The translations under genes were made by a program, and so were the position numbers. Of a stretch of 64,000 nt of DNA, positions 20,191-28,768 are shown piece by piece. Each line of letters begins with the position of its first letter. Positions within the stretch are counted from its first letter, which is position 1. The stretch is from Arthrobacter sp. (GTDB taxonomy: Bacteria > Actinomycetota > Actinomycetes > Actinomycetales > Micrococcaceae). Under the pieces are notes generated by a model. That model was not told the DNA's origin and made no database searches. It saw only the letters and a list, made by a program, of their open reading frames with translations. The stretch spans positions 36,038-100,037 of the forward strand of contig JAPLAM010000096.1 of assembly GCA_026393275.1 (NCBI GenBank). Direction: 5' to 3'.

Positions 20191-21819
20191 TTACTTGGAA
20201 ACAGTTCCCAAACGGAACTTGAAGGAAGCATCGAGGGTGGAGTCGACACCCTTGACGCCGTTGCCGGAGATGGCAACCTGCGCGCCCTGGAGCAGCGGAA
20301 GCGTGGAGATGTCCTTGGCCAGGGCATTCTGCGTGTCCTTGATTGCCGCCTCGCGTGCGCTCTTGTCCACGGTGGTGAGCTGCTTGTTGATCAGATCAGT
20401 GACAGTGGGGTTGTTGTAGTGGTTCTTCAGGAAGCCGCCGTCGGGGAAGAACGGGGTGAGGTAGTTGTCGGCGTCGCTGAAGTCCGGGAACCAGCCGAAC
20501 TGGAAGAGGGGGTACTCGTCAGCGCGGCTGGCCTTGCTGTAGGTGACCCATTCGGTGGACTGCAGGTTGACCTTGAACAGGCCGGACTTCTCCAGCTGGT
20601 CCTTGATCATGGCGTATTCATCGCCGGAGGACTTGCCGTAGTGGTCCGGGTTGTACTGCAGGTTCAGCGTGACCGGGCTGGTCACGCCGGCGTCGGTCAG
20701 GACCTTCTTGGCCTTGTCCAGGCTGGGCTTGCCGGCGTCGCCGTAAGCGTCCTTGAACGAGGTGTTGGCGCCGAGGAAGCCGCTGGGGACGTTGGAGTAC
20801 AGCGGCAGGTAGGTGCCCTTGTAGACCTGGTCGGCGATCGCCTGGCGGTCGACGAGGTTGGCGACGGCCTGCCGGACGGCGAGTGCCTTGGCCGGATCCG
20901 CATCCGCGGCCTTGGCGCCGAACGGCATCGTGTTGAAGTTGAACGTGATGTAGCGGATTTCGCCGCCGGGACCGACGTTGACCTTGACCTTGGAATCCTT
21001 CTTCAGGTCATCGATGTCGGTGGCGCTCAGGCTACGGTTTGCCACGTCGATGTTGCCCTGCTGGATGTCCAGCTTCATGTTGGTGGGATCGGCGTAGTAC
21101 TTGATCGTTGCGGCATCGTTGGCCGGCTTGCCCAAAACGCCTTTGTAGTCGGCGAAGGCCTTGAAGCTGATGAGCTCGTTCTTTTTGTACGTGTCAATCG
21201 TGTACTGGCCGTAGAAGGCCTTGGCCTTGACGATCGAGTCGTCGTCGAGCAGCTTGTCGGCCGGGAAGACTTCATCGTCCACGATCGGCGCGGCAGGGCT
21301 GCTGAGGATCTGCGCGAAGGTCTGGTCGTTGGCCAGCTTCAACTTGAAGACCACGGTGGTGGCGTCAGGGGCCGTGATGCTGTCGATGTTCCCCAGCAGG
21401 CTCGCGGGACCTGCGGGGTCGTTGATCTTCATCTGCCGGTCAAAGGAGAACTTGACGTCCTTGGAGTCCAGGGTGTGCCCGTTGGCCCACTTCAGACCGG
21501 ACTTGAGCTTGACGGTGAACTCGGTCGGCTTCGTGAAGGACGCCGACTCGGCCAGGTCCGGAACAGGATCGGCGCTGCCGGGCTTGGAGTTGAGCAGGAA
21601 GGAGTAGACCTGGTTCATCACCATGAACGAACCGTTGTCGTACGAGCCGGCTGGATCCAGCGCGGTGACCTTGTCCGTGGTGCCGTAGGCGATCGGTCCG
21701 CTGGCTGCAGCTGATGAGCCGCCGCCACCACCGGACGGGCCCGTGCAGGCTGTCAGTGCGAAGGCGGAAACCCCGGCGAGCGCGATGACGCTCTGGAAGG
21801 CCTTTTTGTTCATTGCCAT
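20191..21819 (-). CDS. Peptide-binding lipoprotein of the ABC transporter (family 5)
   Basis: A 542-residue extracytoplasmic binding protein. The signal peptide MAMNKKAFQSVIALAGVSAF ends in the lipobox ALTAC, followed by a Gly/Ser linker. The mature part is SBP_bac_5, with IAYGTTDKVTALDPAGSYDN at the start, LKSGLKWANGHTLDSKDVKF and VRQAVANLVDRQAIADQVYK. Two nearby ATG codons (21819 and 21813) are possible; the first has AGAAAG 7 nt upstream and was chosen. It captures peptides and delivers them to the DppB/DppC permeases encoded downstream. The promoter should lie in the AT-rich stretch at 21880-21985. Confidence 0.93.
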   Translation of the reverse strand: MAMNKKAFQSVIALAGVSAFALTACTGPSGGGGGSSAAASGPIAYGTTDKVTALDPAGSYDNGSFMVMNQVYSFLLNSKPGSADPVPDLAESASFTKPTEFTVKLKSGLKWANGHTLDSKDVKFSFDRQMKINDPAGPASLLGNIDSITAPDATTVVFKLKLANDQTFAQILSSPAAPIVDDEVFPADKLLDDDSIVKAKAFYGQYTIDTYKKNELISFKAFADYKGVLGKPANDAATIKYYADPTNMKLDIQQGNIDVANRSLSATDIDDLKKDSKVKVNVGPGGEIRYITFNFNTMPFGAKAADADPAKALAVRQAVANLVDRQAIADQVYKGTYLPLYSNVPSGFLGANTSFKDAYGDAGKPSLDKAKKVLTDAGVTSPVTLNLQYNPDHYGKSSGDEYAMIKDQLEKSGLFKVNLQSTEWVTYSKASRADEYPLFQFGWFPDFSDADNYLTPFFPDGGFLKNHYNNPTVTDLINKQLTTVDKSAREAAIKDTQNALAKDISTLPLLQGAQVAISGNGVKGVDSTLDASFKFRLGTVSK

Positions 21820-22092
21820 CTGTGAACTTTCTGTTCGATGAGTACTGGCGCGCGGCCCGAACTGGCTTGACTCGGTAGGCGGCACGCCGTCGTGTTCCTA
21901 GATTCAACCAGAAGACCACTCGGTACATCGTCTTTATTTGTGAGTTGAGACACAAAATTTACACGATCGCACGGAACTCATCGTAATCTGCAGGATTTCG
22001 GCCGGATTTCCGGCACCTGTGGGCGGGCTGGTTTTGGCGTGGTGAGCGCTTGGGCGGGGTTCGGCGCCGGGAGCCCTGGGGCCCGGGCTACG
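21820..22092 (-). promoter_or_regulatory. Gene-free upstream region of the peptide transporter operon
   Basis: This stretch has no credible gene. Its part nearest the operon (about 21880-21970) is markedly AT-rich for this locus, including TTGTGTC, AAATAAAG and TGTAAATTTT on the minus strand, and is the likely promoter region. I could not fix a -35/-10 pair. The remainder is GC-rich and leads into the repeat array. Confidence 0.35.
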
Positions 22093-22122
22093 CGTGGACA
22101 TGCCCCACGGCCCGGGCCCGGA

Positions 22123-22282
22123 GTGGACATAGTCCCACCGTGCCCATTCGTGGCTGCGAAGAATGAGCATGTGCCTTGGACGCGGTGGCTGGGAAACGGA
22201 CATGTCCCGCGGCCTGGCTGGGACACGGACATGTCGCGAAGCCCGATTGAGGACTTGACTTGCCCACCACACGGGCACACGA
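22123..22282. repeat. Array unit 1 (160 bp)
   Basis: Starts GTGGACATAGTCCCACCG, contains GCATGTGCCTTGGACGC at 22167, the palindrome GGACATGTCC at 22198-22207 and a second copy ending in G at 22227-22236, and ends with a GCCCACCACACGGGC-type stem. Confidence 0.8.
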
Positions 22283-22412
22283 CTGGACATAATCCCACTA
22301 TGCCCAGCGGCGGCTGCGAAGAACAAGCATGTGCCTTGGACGCGGTGGCTGGGACACGGACATGTCGCGAAGCCCGATTGAAGACTGGACTTGCCCTCCG
22401 CCCGGGCCCGGA
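22283..22412. repeat. Array unit 2 (130 bp, single palindrome module)
   Basis: Starts CTGGACATAATCCCACTA, contains GCATGTGCCTTGGACGC at 22327 and a single GGACATGTCG at 22358-22367. It lacks the extra module of about 30 bp found in units 1 and 3. Confidence 0.8.
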
Positions 22413-22571
22413 GTGGACATAGTCCCACCGTGCCCATTCGTGGCTGCGAAGAATGAGCATGTGCCTTGGACGCAACGCCAGCGAGTAGACATGGCCGGCA
22501 GCATGGCTGGCAAACGAACATGTCCCGAGGCCCGATTGAGGACTGGACTTGCCCACCGCACGGGCACAGGA
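22413..22571. repeat. Array unit 3 (159 bp)
   Basis: Its first 61 bp (GTGGACATAGTCCCACCG to TTGGACGC) match unit 1 exactly. It then diverges in the middle module (AGACATGGCC, GAACATGTCC at 22516-22525) and returns to the CCCGATTGAGGACTGGACTT block. Confidence 0.8.
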
Positions 22572-22664
22572 GTGGACATAATCCCACTACGCCCAGTGGT
22601 GGCTCCAAAGAATGAGCATGTGCCCTGGACTGCGGTGCCTGCGGGTGGACAGGTCCCGCGGACG
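22572..22664. repeat. Array unit 4 (truncated)
   Basis: Starts GTGGACATAATCCCACTA, keeps AATGAGCATGTGCCCTGGAC, then decays to GTGGACAGGTCCCGCGGAC about 20 bp before the mnmA stop. Confidence 0.75.
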
Positions 22665-22685
22665 GTAGCGGCCGGTCGGGGTCGG

Positions 22686-23798
22686 CTAGAGGGCCGCGCG
22701 CTGCAGGGATCGTGCGGCGTCGATGGTGGCCTGGCCGAGGACCCGGCTGCCCTGGTACAGCACCACGGTCTGGCCGGGGGCGACGCCGCGCAGCGGCTCG
22801 GTCAGGGTGACGACGAGGTTCTCGCGCTCCATGCGGGCGGTGGCCGGGACGGGGTCCCCGTGGGCGCGGACCTGGGCGTAGCAGTCGAACTCCTCGCCGG
22901 TGGCGACCTCGGCGATCGGCAGCCCGGCCCAGGAGACCTTGATGCCCCGGATCTCGTCGATGGCCAGGAGGGCCTCCGGGCCCACCACCACCTTGTTTTC
23001 CTTGGGCCGGATCTCCAGCACAAAACGCGGCTTGCCGTCCGCCGCCGGCGTGCCCAGCTTCAAGCCGCGGCGCTGGCCGACGGTGAAGGCGTTGGCGCCG
23101 GGGTGCTCGCCGACCTTGGTGCCGGACTCGTCCACGATGTCGCCGGTGGTCATCTCGATCTTCTCCGCCAGCCAGCCGGCGGTGTCGCCGTCGGGGATGA
23201 AGCAGATGTCGTGGCTGTCCGGCTTGTTGGCCACTGACAGCCCGCGGCGTTCGGCCTCGGCCCGGACCTCGGCCTTGGACGGGGTCTCGGCGAGCGGGAA
23301 CATCGAGTGCCGGAGCTGTTCGTGGGTGAGGACGCCCAGCACATAGCTCTGATCCTTGGCCCAGTCCGCGGCGCGGTGCAGCTCGGGGTTGCCCTCCGCG
23401 TCGGTGATCACCTTGGCGTAGTGGCCGGTGCAGACCGCGTCGAAACCCAGCGCAATCGCCTTTTCCAGCAGGGCGGCGAACTTGATCCGCTCGTTGCAGC
23501 GCATGCACGGGTTGGGTGTGCGGCCGGCGGCGTATTCGTCTATGAAGTCCTGCACGACGTCTTCCTTGAACCGCTCGGAGAAGTCCCACACGTAATACGG
23601 AATGCCGAGCACGTCACAGGCACGCCAGGCGTCGCGCGAATCCTCGATGGTGCAGCAGCCGCGGCTGCCGGTGCGCAGCGTTCCAGGCATGCGTGAAAGC
23701 GCAAGGTGAACCCCGACGACGTCGTGCCCCGCCTCGACGGCGCGGGCTGCGGCAACGGCGGAATCGACGCCGCCGCTCATGGCTGCAAGAACTCGCAT
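22686..23798 (-). CDS. mnmA: tRNA-specific 2-thiouridylase MnmA
   Basis: A 370-residue cytoplasmic enzyme that puts sulfur on U34 of tRNA for Lys, Glu and Gln. The PP-loop is [20 protein letters not shown] at the N terminus. [12 protein letters not shown] holds the first catalytic Cys and [12 protein letters not shown] the second. AGENAF-type sequence ([16 protein letters not shown]) and the C-terminal beta-barrel follow. The start at 23798 has AGAAAG 5 nt upstream. The cysteine desulfurase gene nearby on the same strand is the likely sulfur donor; a flavoprotein gene on the opposite strand separates them. The pair resembles the trmU-iscS pair of mycobacteria. Confidence 0.96.
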   Translation of the reverse strand: MRVLAAMSGGVDSAVAAARAVEAGHDVVGVHLALSRMPGTLRTGSRGCCTIEDSRDAWRACDVLGIPYYVWDFSERFKEDVVQDFIDEYAAGRTPNPCMRCNERIKFAALLEKAIALGFDAVCTGHYAKVITDAEGNPELHRAADWAKDQSYVLGVLTHEQLRHSMFPLAETPSKAEVRAEAERRGLSVANKPDSHDICFIPDGDTAGWLAEKIEMTTGDIVDESGTKVGEHPGANAFTVGQRRGLKLGTPAADGKPRFVLEIRPKENKVVVGPEALLAIDEIRGIKVSWAGLPIAEVATGEEFDCYAQVRAHGDPVPATARMERENLVVTLTEPLRGVAPGQTVVLYQGSRVLGQATIDAARSLQRAAL

Positions 23799-23926
23799 GC
23801 TGGCTTTCTCTAAGAAGTGGGAGGTACGCCGGCGGTGATCCCAAGCAGTGGAACCAAAAGCAGTGGGACTAACACAACGCCTGCCCGCCCATTCTATCGC
23901 CGCGCCGATGACTCGCCCAAAAAGCC

Positions 23927-23955
23927 TTGACGGCACCGGCCCGGGATTCTAACGT
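23927..23955 (+). promoter_or_regulatory. Sigma-70-type promoter of the flavoprotein gene
   Basis: TTGACG (23927-23932), a 17-bp spacer and TAACGT (23950-23955) match a housekeeping promoter well. Transcription should begin near 23962, giving a leader of about 45 nt before the ATG at 24008. Confidence 0.65.
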
Positions 23956-24007
23956 CAGGCATAACGGTTTTAGAATTCGGGCACACGCACAGGCGGGCGG
24001 CGCAGGG

Positions 24008-25252
24008 ATGAATCGTGAATCCATCGTGATTGTGGGCGGCGGGCTGGCCGGCGCCACCGCCGCCAAGACACTGCGGGCAGAGGGGTTCGAGGGCGCGGTC
24101 AGCCTGATCGCGGACGAGGCGCATGCCCCCTATCTGCGTCCGCCGCTGTCCAAGGAGTACCTGCTCGGCAAGGACGGCGAGGAGTCGCTGCCGGTGGTCC
24201 CGGCCGGCTGGTACGCGGAGCACGACGTCGACCTTCGGCTGGGCGTCCCGGTCACCGGCGTGGACGCTACGGCCCGGACCGTGGACCTCGCGGACGGCAG
24301 CCGTCTCGGTTACACCGCCCTGCTGTTGGCCACCGGCGCGCGCCCGCGATCGATTCCGCTGCCCGGCAGCGACCTGGACGGCGTCATGACGTTCCGGACC
24401 CTCGACGACAGCCGGCTGCTCCGGGAGGCCCTGGCCGGCGGCGGCCGGAACGTGGTGATGGTCGGCTCCGGCTGGATCGGGATGGAACTCGCGGCCGCCG
24501 CATGCTCCTACGGCAACACCGTGACCCTGCTGGGCCTGGAGCAGGTACCGCTGGCAGCGGCGATCGGCCCCGAACTGGGCGCCTTCTTCCGGTCGCTGCA
24601 TGAGTCCCGCGGCGTACGGTTCCGGCTCCCGGCGTCGGCGGCAGAGATCACCGGCGACGCGGGCCGGGTGACCGGCGTCCGCACCGACGCCGGCGAAGTC
24701 CTGGCCGCCGACCTGGTGGTCATCGCCGTCGGCGTCGTCCCGGAGACCACGCTCGCCGCGGCCGCCGGCGTCGAACTGAAAAACGGAATCCTCACGGACG
24801 CCTCGCTGCGGACTTCCGTTCCGGGCATCTTTGCCGCCGGCGACGTCGCCAACGCCCTCCATCCGTTCACCAGCGGCCACCACCGCAGCGAGCACTGGTC
24901 CAACGCACTGAACGGCGGGAAGGTCGCGGCTCGGGCGATGCTCGGACAGGAAGCCGTGCTGGACACCATTCCCTACTTCTACACCGACCAGTACGACGTC
25001 AGCATGGAGTATTCGGGCTTCCCCACGCTCGTCGCTGGTGCGCCCGCCATCCGGGGTTCACTTGAGGACAAGCAATTCCTCGCCTTCTGGCAGCGCGGGG
25101 ACAGCGTGGTGGCCGGCATGAGCGTCAACTGGCCCCGGGCGGACAAGCCGCAGAAAGCCATCAAGGCCCTCGTCGCATCACGAACCGCCGTGAGCGCCGA
25201 GTCACTCGCGGACCCGGGCGTCCCGCTCGAGCAGCTCCTCCCGGAGGCCTAG
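24008..25252 (+). CDS. Ferredoxin-reductase-like NAD(P)/FAD oxidoreductase
   Basis: A 414-residue flavoprotein. The FAD Rossmann motif is IVIVGGGLAGATAAKTLRAE at the N terminus and the NAD(P) motif is VVMVGSGWIGMELAAAA. A second FAD contact is TSVPGIFAAGDVANA. The C-terminal domain (QYDVSMEYSGFPTL) is of the rubredoxin/ferredoxin reductase type. Members pass electrons from NAD(P)H to ferredoxin or rubredoxin, often for P450s or dioxygenases, but no such partner is encoded nearby. The chosen ATG follows the only defined promoter. The gene converges with the cysteine desulfurase gene. Confidence 0.88.
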   Translation: MNRESIVIVGGGLAGATAAKTLRAEGFEGAVSLIADEAHAPYLRPPLSKEYLLGKDGEESLPVVPAGWYAEHDVDLRLGVPVTGVDATARTVDLADGSRLGYTALLLATGARPRSIPLPGSDLDGVMTFRTLDDSRLLREALAGGGRNVVMVGSGWIGMELAAAACSYGNTVTLLGLEQVPLAAAIGPELGAFFRSLHESRGVRFRLPASAAEITGDAGRVTGVRTDAGEVLAADLVVIAVGVVPETTLAAAAGVELKNGILTDASLRTSVPGIFAAGDVANALHPFTSGHHRSEHWSNALNGGKVAARAMLGQEAVLDTIPYFYTDQYDVSMEYSGFPTLVAGAPAIRGSLEDKQFLAFWQRGDSVVAGMSVNWPRADKPQKAIKALVASRTAVSAESLADPGVPLEQLLPEA

Positions 25253-25263
25253 CTACCGGCGGA

Positions 25264-25279
25264 CCGGCTGATCAGCCGG
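25264..25279. terminator. Palindrome between convergent genes
   Basis: CCGGCTGATCAGCCGG is a perfect 16-bp palindrome lying between the flavoprotein and desulfurase stop codons. It has almost no loop and no T-run, so terminator function is uncertain. It sits within a duplicated sequence (TAGCTAYCGGCGGACYGGC at 25252-25270 and again at 25281-25299). Confidence 0.4.
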
Positions 25280-26506
25280 CTAGCTATCGGCGGACTGGCG
25301 GAAGACGGTTCCGGCGGTCTGGATGCTGGACTCGTGTCCGGCCATGCCGGCCTGGCGGGCGCGGGCGTAGGCCGCCGGCAGGGCCGCGAGCAGGGCGTCG
25401 ACGTCGGCGTCGGTGGACGCGTGGCCCAGCGTGAAGCGCTGGGCGCCGCGGGCGGTGTCCTCGTCCAGTCCCATGGCGAGCAGCACATGGGAGGGGCGCG
25501 GCACCCCGGCGGTGCACGCGGACCCGGTGGAGGATTCCACGCCGGCGAGGTCCAGCAGGAACAGCAGGGAGTCACCCTCGCAGCCGGCGAAGGTGAAGTG
25601 CGCGTTGCCCGGCAGCCGGCCCGCAGCGGGGGCTCCCCGGAGCACGGCCTCCGGAACGGCGGCACGGACACCGTTAATCAGCCGGTCCCGCAGCGCGGAG
25701 ATCCGGGCGGACTCCCCGGCCAGGTTGCCGGCGGCGGCCTCCGCCGCCGCTGCGAAGGCCGCGATCGACGCGGTGTCCAGGGTGCCGGAGCGCACGTCGC
25801 GCTCCTGTCCCCCGCCGTGCTGGACCGGGGTCAGCGTCACGGCGCGGCCCAGGAGCAGGGCGCCGACGCCGATTGGGCCACCGATCTTGTGTCCGGAGAT
25901 GGACATGGCAGCCAGACCGGACCCGCGGAAATCCACCGGGACGGAGCCGAACGCCTGTACGGCATCGGAGTGCACCGGCACGTCGGCGGCATGCGCCAGC
26001 CGCACAATCTCCGCGACCGGCTGAAGGCTGCCCACCTCGTTGTTGGCCCACATGACGGTGACCAGGGCGATGGAGGCGGGATTGTCGGCCAGTTCGGCCT
26101 CCAGTGCGGCGAGGTCCAGCACACCTTCGGCGTCGACGGGCAGCCAGCGGACGTCGGCGCCCTCGTGCCGTTCGAGCCATTCGACGGTGTCCAGCACCGC
26201 GTGGTGTTCAACAGTGGAACACAGGATGCGGGTGCGGCGCGGGTCCGCGGCGCGGCGGGCCCAGTAGAGACCCTTGACGGCGAGATTGTCGGCCTCCGTG
26301 CCGCCGGAGGTAAAGATGACTTCCGAGGGATGGGCCCCGGCCGCTGCGGCCAGGGCCTCACGGGCGTCCTCGACGGCGCGTCGGGCACGGCGGCCGGAAG
26401 CGTGCAGCGAGGACGGGTTACCGGTGCGGGCCAGCTCGCGCGTCAGCGCGGCCAGCGCCTCGGCGGCGAGCGGCGTGGTGGCGGCGTGGTCAAGGTAGAC
26501 AGACAC
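25280..26506 (-). CDS. Cysteine desulfurase, IscS/NifS family
   Basis: A 408-residue PLP enzyme that removes sulfur from cysteine. It begins [20 protein letters not shown]. The PLP Lys is Lys207 in [12 protein letters not shown], and the sulfur-carrying Cys is Cys331 in [15 protein letters not shown]. Length and motifs fit the IscS-like class that supplies MnmA. The GTG start at 26506 is supported by TAGAAT exactly 6 nt upstream, indicating a leaderless mRNA. The last codons duplicate as a non-coding copy after the stop. Confidence 0.95.
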   Translation of the reverse strand: MSVYLDHAATTPLAAEALAALTRELARTGNPSSLHASGRRARRAVEDAREALAAAAGAHPSEVIFTSGGTEADNLAVKGLYWARRAADPRRTRILCSTVEHHAVLDTVEWLERHEGADVRWLPVDAEGVLDLAALEAELADNPASIALVTVMWANNEVGSLQPVAEIVRLAHAADVPVHSDAVQAFGSVPVDFRGSGLAAMSISGHKIGGPIGVGALLLGRAVTLTPVQHGGGQERDVRSGTLDTASIAAFAAAAEAAAGNLAGESARISALRDRLINGVRAAVPEAVLRGAPAAGRLPGNAHFTFAGCEGDSLLFLLDLAGVESSTGSACTAGVPRPSHVLLAMGLDEDTARGAQRFTLGHASTDADVDALLAALPAAYARARQAGMAGHESSIQTAGTVFRQSADS

Positions 26507-26512
26507 AGGCCA

Positions 26513-26518
26513 ATTCTA
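26513..26518 (-). promoter_or_regulatory. Leaderless -10 box of the cysteine desulfurase gene
   Basis: TAGAAT on the minus strand, separated by 6 nt (TGGCCT) from the GTG start. Confidence 0.65.
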
Positions 26519-26591
26519 CCGTGGCCGCGCGGGCCGTCCTCCGGCGGGAGTCGCTACAGGGAAGGTGCCGTACGGTGCGGGAGCCCCAGGC

Positions 26592-27290
26592 TCAGAGCGG
26601 CCTGATCCGGGCGCAGCACTGGACCGCGGTGGCGGAATTCTGGGCCCTGAGTGTCTCGACGTCCAAGGCCTCGACGCGGCCCGGGTCCACGCCGCAGCCC
26701 GCCGCGGCCCCGGCCAAGAAGGCGCCGTTCATGGCGCAGACCACGTCCGCGTGGCCCCGGGCCACGCGGTGGAAGGGGCAGTTGAGCAGCACAAGGCCGC
26801 CGGCGCCGTCGTCCGCCGGCCGGTAACCTTCGGCGGCGAGCAGGCCCGCGAAGTCGTCCGCGGCGGCAGTGCCGGCGGCGGCGTGGCCGCGGGCCTGCGC
26901 GGCCCGCAGCAGCGCGTCTCGGGCGGAGCCTCCGTCGGCCGCGGATTGTTCGATGGCCGTCACGAGCAGTTCGGCGGCCAGGTCATAGTTGCGCTCCGGA
27001 ACCGACGCCGAGACCTCCTGGACGACGGCGCGGTACAGTTTCGCCGGCCGGCCGGAACCGGGCCCCTCCTTGCCGCCGAGTTTCCGGAACTCCACCGCCA
27101 GCACGCCGTCCTGGACCAGGCGGTCCAGGTGGAATGACGCCGTGCTCCGCGCCAGCCCGAGCGCCGCGGCGGCATCGTCGCGGCCCACCGCCTGCTCCGC
27201 GCCGGCGACAAAATCGAAGAGCCGCCGGCGGTTCTCGTCGCCCAGGGAGGCGACGGCGGCCACCCTACGGCTCCATGGAAAGCGGGTCAT
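26592..27290 (-). CDS. Cysteine-rich HTH regulator, SufR/ArsR-like
   Basis: A 232-residue regulator. The N-terminal winged helix (about 10-75) includes GDENRRRLFDFVAGAEQAVG, AAAALGLARSTASFHLDRLV and DGVLAVEFRKLGGKEGPGSG. The C-terminal domain has a cysteine pattern LLNCPFHRVA...VVCAMNG...AGCGVD...QCCARIRPL, similar to SufR-type regulators that hold an Fe-S cluster. It may therefore sense iron-sulfur status, redox state or a metal. It is transcribed away from the DoxX-like gene, with repeated sites in the 90 bp between them, and probably controls that gene and itself. Confidence 0.8.
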   Translation of the reverse strand: MTRFPWSRRVAAVASLGDENRRRLFDFVAGAEQAVGRDDAAAALGLARSTASFHLDRLVQDGVLAVEFRKLGGKEGPGSGRPAKLYRAVVQEVSASVPERNYDLAAELLVTAIEQSAADGGSARDALLRAAQARGHAAAGTAAADDFAGLLAAEGYRPADDGAGGLVLLNCPFHRVARGHADVVCAMNGAFLAGAAAGCGVDPGRVEALDVETLRAQNSATAVQCCARIRPL

Positions 27291-27304
27291 GAAATCAGCC
27301 TAAC

Positions 27305-27370
27305 TCTAAAAACAAGATCCATTGCTTAACCCCCGCTTCCATTCTAAAATCAAGTTACCCAATTTTAGAA
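27305..27370. promoter_or_regulatory. Candidate operator between the regulator and the DoxX-like gene
   Basis: TTCTAAAAT (27342-27350) and its exact complement ATTTTAGAA (27362-27370) form an inverted repeat around 11 bp. The first arm is part of TCTAAAATCAAG (27343-27354), which repeats TCTAAAAACAAG (27305-27316) with one mismatch. The region is far more AT-rich than its neighbours. The second arm abuts the RBS (GAAGGAG) of the DoxX-like gene. It is the natural binding region of the divergently encoded HTH regulator. Confidence 0.6.
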
Positions 27371-27380
27371 GGAGTGGACG

Positions 27381-27791
27381 ATGAAATCTTCAACAGCACT
27401 TGCAGCCCCCGCCGCCACGCTTGCGGCCGGTCCACGGCAGGCTTTCCTGCTGCTGCGTACGGTCTTCACGGTGGCGCCGATCATTTTTGGCCTAGACAAG
27501 TTCACCAACCTGCTGACCCACTGGACGATGTATCTCGCCCCGGCCGCCACCTCGGTGGTCCCGCTGCCGGCGCAGAGCTTCATGTATATCGTCGGCGTCG
27601 TGGAAATCATCGCCGGCCTCGCGGTGGCGTTCCGGCCGCGCTTCGGATCACTGCTGGTCGCCGTGTGGCTGCTCGGCATCATCATCAACCTGCTGGTCCT
27701 GGGCAGCTTCTTCGACGTGGCGCTGCGCGACTTCGGCCTGCTGGTCGCGGCGCTGGCCCTGAACCGGCTCTCCCCCGCAAGGGCCCGGTAG
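27381..27791 (+). CDS. DoxX-like four-helix membrane protein
   Basis: A 136-residue membrane protein with an RBS (GAAGGAG) 6 nt before the ATG. Four membrane helices are visible: around RQAFLLLRTVFTVAPIIFGL, QSFMYIVGVVEIIAGLAVAF, FGSLLVAVWLLGIIINLLVL and DFGLLVAALALNRL. The overall pattern is DoxX-like. Relatives include subunits of quinol oxidase and of membrane redox complexes, but a specific activity cannot be read from the sequence. The divergent cysteine-rich regulator and the operator at its promoter suggest a redox or metal response. Confidence 0.75.
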   Translation: MKSSTALAAPAATLAAGPRQAFLLLRTVFTVAPIIFGLDKFTNLLTHWTMYLAPAATSVVPLPAQSFMYIVGVVEIIAGLAVAFRPRFGSLLVAVWLLGIIINLLVLGSFFDVALRDFGLLVAALALNRLSPARAR

Positions 27792-27807
27792 CGGCGGCTG
27801 CCGCCGT

Positions 27808-27836
27808 CGGACGGACCGCTTCAGCGGATCCGTCCG
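27808..27836. terminator. Terminator between the DoxX-like and lipid kinase genes
   Basis: GGACGGA and TCCGTCC flank the inner hairpin CCGC-TTCA-GCGG with one bulged base. It lies between convergent genes and may serve both. There is no long T-run. Confidence 0.6.
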
Positions 27837-27865
27837 CCGTCGGCCGCACGCCAGCAGGACTGCGC

Positions 27866-28768
27866 CTACGTCAGGACCCGGAGCGCCCCGGGGACCACGT
27901 CGATGGTCAGCGGCAGCGGCCCGATCCGTTCGCCGTCCGCGTACGCGACGACGCCCTCGGCCTCAAGCTCCACTTGACGGACCCGGCGGATCTCAACGGC
28001 CGGGTGGCCCACATGCCGGCCCGAAAACACCTTGGGGAAGACCGCGAGGAAACGGAGCCGGGACAGCGGCCGGACGATGAACAGGTCCAAATACCCGTCG
28101 TCGAGCACGGCGTCGGGCACCACCTTCATGCCGCCGCCGATCGACTGCCCGTTGGCCACCGAAATCAGCATGGCCCCCTGCTGCCAGCGTTCGCCGTCCG
28201 CCGTCACCGTATACTCGATGGCGCCGAAGGTGGCCAGTTCGCGCAACATCGCCAGGTTGTACCGGGCCATCCCGCGAGGCCTTCGCCACGCGTTGGCGCG
28301 CTCGTTGACCGCGGCGTCAAAACCTGCCGAGACCACACCAGCAAACCAGTGCGTCCTGCCGCCCGAGCGCACCCGGCCGGCGTCGATCATCCGGCCGCCC
28401 GACGGCAGCGCCGCGAGGATCCGGGCGGCGGCCGCCGGGATGTCGTGCCGCGGCAGGCCGAGCGCGCGCGCCATATCGTTCCCCGTCCCGCTCGGAATGA
28501 TGCCCAGCGGGGTCTCACCGAACGCGCGGCCCGACCCAGCGAGCGCGTTGACGGCCAGGTGCACCATGCCGTCGCCGCCCACCACGACCAGCGCATCCAC
28601 CCCATCGACCAGCGCCTTGTCCACGGCCCGGGACAGCGACTCGTAGCTGTCCTCGCACAGCAGCCGGACGTCCGCCCCGGCAGCGCGGAAGCACTCGGCG
28701 GCTTCCCGGCCGGCAGGCTGCCCGCGGCCAAAGGAGGCGCTGGGATTAACAGCCAGGGCGATCTTCAT
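27866..28768 (-). CDS. Diacylglycerol kinase family lipid kinase (YegS/DagK)
   Basis: A 300-residue protein with the DAGK catalytic domain. VNPSASFGRGQPAG is the first nucleotide-binding segment, ALVVVGGDGMVHLAVNALAG carries the GGDGT-like motif (here GGDGM), and PLGIIPSGTGNDMARALGLP the GTGND motif. The C-terminal beta-rich half includes ISVANGQSIGGGMKVVPDAV. Such enzymes phosphorylate diacylglycerol or related lipids at the membrane. The Met in place of Thr in GGDGT is a tolerated variant in some relatives. The lipid substrate is unknown. Confidence 0.88.
   Translation of the reverse strand: MKIALAVNPSASFGRGQPAGREAAECFRAAGADVRLLCEDSYESLSRAVDKALVDGVDALVVVGGDGMVHLAVNALAGSGRAFGETPLGIIPSGTGNDMARALGLPRHDIPAAAARILAALPSGGRMIDAGRVRSGGRTHWFAGVVSAGFDAAVNERANAWRRPRGMARYNLAMLRELATFGAIEYTVTADGERWQQGAMLISVANGQSIGGGMKVVPDAVLDDGYLDLFIVRPLSRLRFLAVFPKVFSGRHVGHPAVEIRRVRQVELEAEGVVAYADGERIGPLPLTIDVVPGALRVLT

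Larger units (their letters stand above)
22093..22664. repeat. Mosaic tandem repeat array of four units
   Basis: A gene-free block between the mnmA stop and the peptide transporter promoter. Four imperfect units begin with GTGGACATARTCCCAC (TGGACAT at 22124, 22284, 22414 and 22573), and each contains GCATGTGCCTTGGACGC or a close variant. Spacings of 160, 130 and 159 bp differ because a module of about 30 bp (GGACATGTC plus flank) is doubled or single. A partial module (22093-22122) precedes the first unit. Open frames cross the block, but unit lengths are not all multiples of 3, so the frame changes between units and a protein is unlikely. It is not CRISPR-like: there are no constant repeats with unique spacers. 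Confidence 0.85.

Noticed and set aside
22093..22664. CRISPR array
   Set aside because: Units are long, imperfect and contiguous with no constant repeat separated by unique spacers, and no cas genes are nearby.
22093..22664. Insertion sequence remnant
   Set aside because: No transposase-like frame, terminal inverted repeats or target duplication was found.
21934..23589. Open frames crossing the repeat array on the minus strand
   Set aside because: Unit spacings of 160, 130 and 159 bp shift the frame between repeats, and the translations are low complexity and lack domains.
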